Positions 15,946-26,800 of a DNA stretch of 64,000 bases are shown here, in pieces. A program made the translations under genes and the position numbers. Position 1 is the stretch's first letter. Each line of letters starts with the position of its first letter. The notes beneath the pieces were generated by a model that was given only the letters and a program-made list of their open reading frames with translations, did no database searches and was not told the origin of the DNA. This DNA comes from Littorina saxatilis (lineage: Eukaryota; Mollusca; Gastropoda; Littorinimorpha; Littorinidae), in NCBI RefSeq assembly GCF_037325665.1, contig NC_090255.1, positions 1,619,986-1,683,985 on the forward strand, in the 5' to 3' direction.

Positions 15946-16880
15946 TGTCTGTCTGTCTGTGTGTGTGCGTAGAGCGATTCAGACTAAACTACTGGACCGA
16001 TCTTTATGAAATTTGACATGCGAGTTCCTGGGTATGATATCCCCGGAGGTGTTTTTTATTTTTTCAATAAATGTCTTTGATGACGTTATATCCGGCTTTT
16101 TGTAAAAGTTGAGGCGGCACTTCACGCCCTCATTTTTCATTCAAATTGATTGAAATTTTGGCAAAGCAATCTTCGAAGGCTGGACTTTGGTATTGCATTT
16201 CAGCCTCGTGGCTTAAAAAATATTTGATAAATTTGGTCATTAAAAATCGGAAACTTGTCATTAAAAAAGGTTTTTTTTAAACGATCCAAACACAATTTCA
16301 TCTTATTCTTCGTCATTTTCTGATTCCAAAAACATATACATAAGTTATATTTGGATTACAAACAAGCTCTGAAAATTACAAATATGAAAATTATGATTAA
16401 AATTATTTTTCCAAAATCGCTTTAGAAACAAATTCATCTTATTCCTTGTCCGTCCCTGATTCCAAAAATATATAGATATGATATGTTTGGATTAAAAACA
16501 AACTCAGTACGCTAAAAAGAATAGAGATACAGAAAAGCGTGTTATCCTACTCAGCGCGACCATTACCGCACTATTCTGGCTTGTCAATTTCACTGCCTTT
16601 GCCACGAGCAGTGGACTGACGAAACTACGAGTATGCGGTTTTGGTGAAAAAAATGCAGTGCGTTCAGTTTTATTCTGTGAGTTCGACAGCTTGACTAAAT
16701 GTTGTTATTTCGCCTTTCGCGACTTGTTTTCTTTGTGTGTGTGTGTGTGTGGGTATAATGTACACTTACCCTTTTTAGGATGAACTAACAACCATTTAGA
16801 TGTGTGATGATTTATGCAATGTGTTGATTGCTTCATTGATTTCCTCTCTCTCTGTGTGTGCGCGCGGGCTTATGTGTATC

Positions 16881-16937
<57 letters not shown>

Positions 16938-17037
16938 GTGTGTGTGTGTGTGTGTACGTGTGTGTGTGTGTGTGTGTGTGCGTGTAAGTGTGTGTGTGTC
17001 TGTGTGCGTGTGTGTGTGTGTGCGTGTGTGTGTGTGC

Positions 17038-17077
<40 letters not shown>

Positions 17078-20000
17078 TTGAAGCAAATCCTTGAGTCTCT
17101 GCACTCCATTGTAATTGCAAAGTTGTGAAAGTCATCGTAGACTAAAAACGGATCGAGAAAGAGATCTCCAGGGCAACCATCTTGCTGCAATTCAAAGGAC
17201 AATCACAGCGCCTCAACTTTTGTCAGAGTATTAATTTGTTTTCATGATAGCAATGGCGAAATATGGTTTTATGCTATGAACAATCCAAAAAGAAGCAGCT
17301 CATTGGATATACGATGTAAATCGTATGTATTATTTATTGTATTATTTCCCAGCATCCCCCATCTGGAAGAAAGCCCTGCAGTCCACCACTGTCCCTCAAG
17401 GCAAAGACGCTGTGTTTCATTGTGAGGCAAGGTCAGCTCGCGGTGAGGTCGCCCCTGATCCCCCCATGTGGTTTAAGAACGGACAGCGCCTGGACAAGAC
17501 GGATGGTAAGTACTGTACATCTCTGACAGGGCTTGATCACTGACTGGTCTTTGCTTTCTGTCAAGCTATTGGAAGTCAAGTAAACTCATCCGTGTACTGT
17601 TATAGTGTTTAGAACGCTGTTTCTGTCATTTCAGATCCCAACAAGTTTGCGTTTTCCAACGAGAAGCAAAAACTTCGAGTGAAGTCAGTCCAGAAGAACA
17701 CGGACATCGCCTGCTTCCAGTGCTACGTCGGCAACAGTGTGGGGGAGGAGTTCAGTGACGGTTGTCTCAACGTCATTCGTGAGTAACTTTGTGTTCAGTT
17801 TTGGTTCTGTTAGCTTTTGGATTTATCATGTCAGGGTGACATGTATTTCCTTTTACATCCTTACGGTGAGATGTTATGAAACAATCGTATCAGTTAGTAC
17901 ATTTATGTTAACGTTAATAATGTCGTGATCTGTTTGTCTTCATGTTCTTGCGCTACCCCTGTATTCTCTCAGGTTTGAGGTCATACAGGTAATTTGATTG
18001 GTTGAGGGTACTAGCGTATATCTGTGTGTTATGTCTCCATGCAGCCTGTTTTGTGACTGCATTGTGTGTGCATGACTTTCCCACACCATGCAAACATGAC
18101 CATTTTGCATTATGTTTGTTACAGTGCCAATTGAATTCGTTGCAAAACCACTACCAGAGCAGACGATAGAAAGAGGCGACATCGTCAACCTGACCGTGGT
18201 AGCCACGTCTGACAAACTCTGCCCTGTGGCCTACAAGTGGCATTTCAACGACATAACCTACGAGGGAGTGAGCGCCCCGCCCCACGTCATCTACGACGTC
18301 AACACCAACCTGGCCTACATCAACACCAGCGACCTGACCGACGAACAGATGCGGGACATCAGGGGAGTGTACCGACGTGAAGTCTACCACGAGTTTGAGA
18401 CAGTCTTTGTGGACGTGGACGTGAGACTGAAAGTACCCGTTGGTGAGTGTTGCAAATAAAAAGTCACTACAATAAGAAGCGACCATGTCAGTTTTTCGTT
18501 GCCCAGGGGTCCTTCAAATAATATGAACAGATGTTAACTTTTCCCACTTCCGTTATGGTCGGCCGTGAGATTACCGCGGCACATTAATACATATTAATTA
18601 CTTGTATCTCCTAGTCATATACGTTACTGCCCGGGCGTACTTTTTAAGAAAATAAAACTGTTTTAAAAACATAGAAAATCTCGTTATGATTACATGCAAT
18701 ACCATTTGGATTAACTCGACCATCAGTGCTGTTGCTGCTGTTACTTTATTGTTTAAATGACACGACCATCAGTGCTGTTGGTGCAGTTATTTTAATGTTT
18801 AAATGACACGACCATCAGTGCTGTTGCTGAAGTTATGTTAATGTTTAAATGACACGACCATCAGTGCTGTTGGTGCAGTTATTTTAATGTTTAAATGACA
18901 CGACCATCAGTGCTGTTGCTGCAGTTATTTTAATGTTTAAATGACACGACCATCAGTGTTGTTGGTGCAGTTAATTTAATGTTTAAATGACACGACCATC
19001 AGTGCTGTTGCTGTAGTTATTTTAATGTTTAAATGACACGACCATCAGTGCTGTTGCTGCAGTTATTTTAATGTTTAAATGACACGACCATCAGTGTTGT
19101 TGGTGCAGTTAATTTAATGTTTAAATGACACGACCATCAGTGCTGTTGCTGTAGTTATTTTAATGTTTAAATGACACGACCATCAGTGCTGTTGCTGCAG
19201 TTATTTTAATGTTTAAATGACACGACCATCAGTGTTGTTGGTGCAGTTAATTTAATGTTTAAATGACACGACCATCAGTGTTGTTGCAGCAGTTATTTTA
19301 ATGTTTAAATGACACGACCATCAGTGCTGTTGCTGCAGTTAGTTTAATGTTTAAATGACTCGACCATCAGTGCTGTTGCTGCAGTTAGTTTAATGTTTAA
19401 ATGACATGACCATCAGTGCTGTTGCTGCAGTTAGTTTAATGTTTAAATGACACGACCATCAGTGCTGTTGCTGCAGTTAGTTTAATGTTTGAATGACACA
19501 AGAGTCATTCTCCAAAGCTGGTGAAATCTTAGGTTGGTCACTTAAAATTAAATTTTCACAGAAGCAAATGTGGTTAGACCTTTCCCCCTGTTTATCTGGA
19601 TAAAGATATGTTTGAAGAAGCACCCACAGCAAAATGAATTAACATATTGGTATTTTGATATTTAACATAGTGTAACAATGTCAGTAAATCAACGAAAATG
19701 ACGTCAAAAAAATGGGAACATTTACATATATTGGAAGCTACAGTTCATTTACACGAAAAGTTGATTTTAGATGATTTGTTGAAAAGTCACTTTGTGAAAC
19801 GATAAAGGTTCATTCATGTGCAATTGTTGTTATTTCCTTTGTGTTTGAGACCCAAAACAATGAAGTTGAAAACAGCGTTACGTACGCATCGAATGTTGTC
19901 ACGCTCACTTAGATTTTTCCGACCTTTGTAACCAAATGAATTTCTTTACAATGACTAATGTTTTTGCGATCAAGTCAATAAGTGCAGCTTGAAGATGCAG

Positions 20001-23000
20001 AAAATGCATTAATTCAAAAAGGACACACTTTGGACAAATTTTATGTCTCAAAGAGTGTTTTGTGTCGCACGTCATGCGTTTGTTTGTTTGTTTGTTTGTT
20101 TGCTTAACGCCCAGCCGACCACGAAGGGCCATATCAGGGCGGTGCTGCTTTGACATATAACGTGCGCCACACACAAGACAGAAGTCGCAGCACAGGCTTC
20201 ATGTCTCACCCAGTCACATTATTCTGACACCGGACCAACCAGTCCTAGCACTTACCCCATAATGCCAGACGCCAGGCGGAGCAGCCACTAGATTGCCAAT
20301 TTTAAAGTCTTAGGTATGACCCGGCCGGGGTTCGAACCCACGACCTCCCGATCACGGGGCGGACGCCTTACCACTAGACCAACCGTGCCGGTCCCGTCAT
20401 GCGTTCGTAACGGCCGTTTTTATTATAAGCTAGCATCAATTCAACTGAATAAAAGCATACATTTTCACGTTTGCCCCTTTGTTAATCACCCAGCCATACA
20501 GATGCGTGACGTATTTTCTCAATGTATCGTGATAATGACGTCATTCACGAAAAAAGAAGGTGTAGTTGACATGTTGGAAGGGTACGTTCGTAACGCCCTT
20601 TGCTACTGGCGAAGATGCAGACCCGGATTGCTTCGACATAGCCAATTTCTCACCAGTATGATTATGTACGTGCCAATGTTTATTTGTAAGCATGTAAAAT
20701 AAATAAAAAATAAATGATTTTTTGTTTTATTTAACAAAAATGGAAACAAATATTGAAAAAAAAAATTGTAAAAATCTTTATAGATGCTTTTCAAGCAATA
20801 ATTTGCACAACATTTTATTACTTAATATGACTGCATAATTAACAAAATTGTGTCGCAATGATGCGCACGTAACGATGAAACAGCCCCAGTTTTGGAGAAT
20901 GACTCGCAACCATCAGTGTTGTTGCGGCAGTTAATTTAATGTTTATATGACACGACCATCAGTGCTGTTGCTGCAGCTATTTCTATGTTTAAATGACACG
21001 ACCATCAGTGCTGTTGCTGCAGCTATTTCTATATTTAAATGACACGACCATCAGTGCTGTTGCTTCAGTCATGTTCATGTTTAAATGACACGACCACCAG
21101 TGCTGTTGCTTCATTCGTGTTAATGTTTAAATGACACGACCACCAGTGATGTTGCGGCAGTTATTTTAATGTTTAAATAACACGACCATCAGGTCTGTTG
21201 CTGTCGTTATTTTCGTTATAGTGCGTCGACCCCATGGCTAAAAATCAATGTCCAGGGAAATAGGCGCAAAACCAGTAACTTCTTTTGAAAATATGATTAA
21301 ATCCCATTTTGGGACCTTTTTACACACGAATATTCTTGAAACAACCGTCACAAGGTTTAGTTTAAATACAGGGCTTGATTTACTGCTCAGGTGCGTCTGA
21401 GTCTAGCCAAGAGGCAAGTTAGACACACCATTGACCTTGGCGTTCCATCACCGTCAAATACGTCACCTGCTTTTTCTAGAATGTGTGACATGGTTTTCGC
21501 CTACAGGAGCATACTACGAGAACAATTGGCAGAGCCGTCAGGCGACTCCTGACTGTGATGTGAGGTGAAATGAAAGCGCCCGTCATCTCATTACCGTCAT
21601 CTTCGTTTCCGTCATCTTCGTTACCGTCATTTTCGTTACCCTCATCTGGATTGAATGAAAACATTTGTCATTATTTTCACACGTTTTTATTCTTAACCAG
21701 CTTGGTAAAAAAAAAAAAAAAAAAAAAAAAATATTGAATGACAAGTCGAGGTAGTAATTGGTTATTAGCTTCATATTTTAACGTGGATTGTCGAAGTAAA
21801 AGCCAACCAACCAGACTGTTTATTTTACATGTAGAACCATCGCGGCTTTGGATTCGTGTTTACTAGGACAACGATTGCAATCATTCTATCTGTAAGACCC
21901 AATCAATGTTGATAATTACGGCAACGACTCATAGTCAATTTGCAACTTAACTCTATAATCGCTTATTACACAAGGAAATGTCTCAATACACTTAAAATAA
22001 AAGAAAAATTCTAAAACCTCACTGAACCCGCACAATGTTGGCAGCTAGTACATTCTTAGGTTGGAAGAAAAGCTACGAACAGGTTACGTTTGACGTCACA
22101 CACAAGTATGACGTAATAACTTACACTTCTGACGTGCTTTGAGGCCCTGGTTTGCATTCTAAAATGTATGTTCCCGATATGGCTTCTTATCAATTATTGT
22201 TATATAAACTTTTGCTCTTCCAAAATGATAACAAAAACGATGTTTGTCAGACCAGCAGTTCGTGTCTGTCCGCGGGGAGTATATCGCCATTTGTTACATC
22301 TTTATCAATGTCGGCTTTTGACGATAAACATCAAACAGAAGACGAAATGCTCCCTTGCGACCGATAACAAGCTGATCTGACAACAAGCCACTAAACACCG
22401 TATATATAAAGATCGCCGGGTGGATCGCGAGACAGAGTATGCAGCGTGGCGGTTCGCCGGCTTAGAGCACGTGTTGAAAATTTTCATCGACCAGTTTGTG
22501 CCCGGGGTCCACCTGAGATTGTGTACACGAATTGCAATACTTAGATGTACTACCTGTGCAGAAAAGCGCTGCTTAGATTCGTTTTCGTTGTGTGGCGGAA
22601 GTGAAAGAAGTGAAGAAGTAGAGCCGGAAAAAAAAGTGTTTAGCTTCGTAATTCGTATCGCGAAACAGAGTATTCACCGCGGTTTACCGCGCTGCGCTTA
22701 GAGCACGTGTTGAAAATTGTCATCGACCAGTTTGAATGACTCGCAAGAGAGTACAATGCGGTGGTGGTTGGTAAGCCAAGAAAAGAGCACAGTGTTGAAA
22801 GTGATTTGATCTTTTTTAAGACAGACACAGAAACACCGGCAAAGCTCCTGACTATTAATGTTGCAATGAATATTTACGATGGGAGGGGTAGTATTAGTGG
22901 CAATATTTTGAAGATGGGAGGGATTTTGTACACGAATTGCAATACTTAGATCTAAACCAACATTGAAAACTCGGCAGGTTTCAAGTAGAAGGGAAGCTAC

Positions 23001-23252
23001 TGCTGCTTCAGCAACCTAACGTTGTTGAATTGCGTAGATTGTTTCCCTTGGCACAGAAGCCGTATCCGCGGTTCACCGCGCCGCGCCGCCCTTAGAGCAC
23101 GTGTTGAAAATTTTCATCGACCATATTGTGTCCGGGGTCCAGCTGAATATGCCCACCAAATTTGAAGCAGATCCATCGAGAACTTTGGCCGTGCATCGCG
23201 AACACACACACACAAGCCGTATCTATATATATTTTTACGACTTGTGTCTGTC

Positions 23253-23310
<58 letters not shown>

Positions 23311-23776
23311 CGCGATGCACGGCCAAAGTTCTCGATGGATATGCTTCAAATCTGGTGGGCATATTCAGGTAGACCCCGGACACAACCTGGTCGATGAGAA
23401 TTGTCAACACGTGCTCTCAGCGCGCAGCGTTAAACCGATTTTGGTTTTTCTGTTCATCTTCCCAGATCCATTCCCAGTAACTCTTCCTTATCTTCTCCAG
23501 TGTTTTGCGTTTATCTCCCTTCCTTCGTATGGCGTCAATCCATATTCCCGTTACTATTTTTAGAAGGTCACTGTCCACAACGCTTTCATCCCGGCGAAGC
23601 CGGATATTCCCGTTACTATTTTTAGAAGGTCACTGTCCACAACGCTTTCATCCCGGCGAAGCCGGGTATTCCTCCACTTCTTCCCGGCGAAGCTGGGTAT
23701 TCGGCTCTACTTCTTCCCGGCGAAGCCGGGTACCCGGCGGAGCGGGTATTCATTCTAGTCCATATATATATACGAC

Positions 23777-23841
<65 letters not shown>

Positions 23842-26800
23842 CGCGATGTACGGCCAAAGTTCTCGATGGATCTGCTTCAAATTTGGTGGGCATATTCAGG
23901 TAGACCCCGGACACAACCTGGTTGATGAGAATTTTCAACACGTGTTCTCAGCGCGCAGCGCTGATCCGATTTTGGTTTTTCTGTTCATCTTCCCAGATCC
24001 ATTCCCAGTAACTCTTCCTTATCTTCTCCAGTGTTTTGCGTTTATCTCCCTTCCTTCGTGTGGCGTCAATCCATATTCCCGTTACTATTTTTAGAAGTTA
24101 ATAATAATAATAATAATAATAAGAACATTTATATAGCGCTAAATCAAAAACTTTCGTTAAAAAGGCTTGCTCTAAGCGCTTGACATCTAAACTAAAACGT
24201 CATTCACACTCTTTACAATGATGTACAAGAACTTCATGTCACACTCTTTCATTCAGTATAGCACCATTCACACAGTTCACTGTCCACAACGCTTTCATCC
24301 CGGCGAAGCCGGGTATTCCCGTTACTATTTTTAGAAGGTCACTGTCCACAACGCTTTCATCCCGGCGAAGCCTCTACCTCGGCTCTACTGCTTCCCGGCG
24401 AAGCCGGGTATCATTCGGTTCTACTTCTTTCCGGCGAAGCCGGGTACCCGGCGAAGCGGGTGTTCATTCTAGTATAATCATATATAGAAGACTAAACGTT
24501 GCGGGGCCTTTTTTAATTAGAAGCTCATTTTAAACCAAAAAACACATATTTTCGGGGGGGGGGGGGGGGGGGGGGGGGGGTGGTGTTTACAAACTGTACT
24601 GGTCGCTTCCTATTGACATTTGCTGTGCAGCATAATTGAGCGTTTACTCAATGACGGCAAACACAGCCACATGGCAACATTGGTCAATGCACAGTTTACA
24701 CTACAAGACCTTCAGTGTACTCGTTTCGTTAAACTTACACATTGTTCTAATTACCAGATCTCATTTTTACAGATTAAACACAAAGAAAAAAGGATTACGA
24801 AAAATGATCTCATCTGAATCCTGTCTTATCTACAAGATATGCGTCACTGAATGTGTAATGTTAACGTTTTACTATCATTCATCTGTTAGTTGCCTCCCTT
24901 GATTTTCATTTTTACAGTTAGTCAAGTTTTGTCTGAATGTTTTAACATAGACGGGGAATCGAGACGAGGCTCGTGGTGTATGTGTGTGTGTATGTGTGTC
25001 TGTGTGTGTGTGTTTGTAGAGCGGTACAGAGAAAACTACTGGACCGATCTTAATGAAATTTTTCCTGAAAGTTCCTGGGAATGATATCCCCAGACTTTTT
25101 TTCCTTTTTTGGATAATTGTCTTGGATGACGTCATGTCCGGCGTTTTGTTCAGGTGGCACTGTCACATCCTAATTACACCCCCGGTATAGGGGTGTGTAT
25201 AGGTTTCGGTCGATGTGTTTGTGTGTTTGTGTGTTTGTGTTCGCATATAGATCTCAAGAATGAACGGACCGATCGTCACCAAACTTGGTGAACAGGTTCT
25301 ATACATTCCTGAGACGGTCCTTACAAAAATTGGGACCAGTCAAACACACGGTTAGGGAGTTATTGGTGGATTAAGATTCTACAAGGACTTAGAGAGTGAC
25401 ATATTAATGGTCAAAGGGAAATAACCTTCTCAGTTGGTGGCAGTGAGAATGGTTATTTCCCTTTGACCAACGGGGGTGTTTTTCCTACCTCGAAGGAATT
25501 TCTTGTTTTTCAATGAAATTGATTGAAATTTTGGCCAAGCTATCTTCGACGAAGGCCGGACTTTGGTATTGCATTTCAGCTTGGAGGCTTAAACAATAAT
25601 TAATGACTTTGGTCATTAAAAATCTGAAAATTGTAATTAAAATTATGTTTTTATAAAACGATCCAAAAACTCTTATTCTTCATTATTTCCTGATTCCAAA
25701 AACATATACATATTGTAACAGATGGCCCTATTAGTATTATCCAGAAACTTTAACCTGAACATTTGCGGATCTAACTTTTATACGGAGAAACATGTGATAC
25801 AGATCTAAAAGTGTTCTTCGTTGACACACGTGAAAGACTGGCAGACTTGTGGACAAATGTCATGATATTAACTGTGTTAGGATGTACTCACCAGAAAACC
25901 ACTGCACAGTTCGTAGCAGGAAACTTTCGCTGACTAGTTCATGTAGTTTTTATTCGGAATCGTGTTCGTATCGATCGCATTCTTATGAGATGAACACATC
26001 ATGACAATGGAACGTTATCTTCCCTTCCTAGACGCCATTTTAGATGACGTGTTATTCGAGATCTCATCAAAGAAGAACGATAAAAGAATGTTGAGTTACG
26101 AAATGTGCATGTAAATATCATTGCATGCATTTTAGAATTGATTCATTATTGATAAGATAATGATTGAGTGAAAGGAAACAGAGATTTAGTTTAGTAAGAT
26201 AAATTGTTTGTACGTTGTTAGAGGTTACCTAGAGAAACGTAAACAAACACTTTTTGGTCGCTTTGACTTGAGAAGGAGATCTCATCGAAGCAGAACGATA
26301 GAGGAATGTTGTGTTGTGAAATGTGCATGTAAATATGGTTATGCATTTTAGAATTAATTCATCATTGATAGAATAATGATTGAGTGAAAGTAAAATAGAG
26401 ATTTAGTTCGGTAAGATAAATAGTTTGAGCGTTGTTAGAAGTTACCTAGAGAAACGTAAACAAACATCTTCGATCGCCTTGACTCTAAGACGATCGAGAG
26501 TGTCGGTTCGTTGCTAGAGGTACCGGACGAGAAGAACAATAAGCAGAATCAAGGTATGTTGTGTATGTTGTTAGGACATGTATTGGGGTAACGTAGACAG
26601 ACAAGGGAGATCGTTATGGACGATCGAAACGTTAGCGGTAGCTAGCGGTAACAGGTAAACAAACAAGGAAGGGGATAAATAGAGAAGGGAAAGGAGAAAT
26701 CGGGGAATGTGTTTTTAGACTTTTTAGACTGTTCTACGCTACGAAGACGGTGCTTCTTCGAGACGGGACTATTGAGATATAATATTGAGTTGGAGAACAC

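Noticed and set aside
20316-20702. 128-codon plus frame starting [16 protein letters not shown], repeated at 49603
   Set aside because: The shared N-terminal part is the antisense reading of the SINE B-box region, a common false gene.
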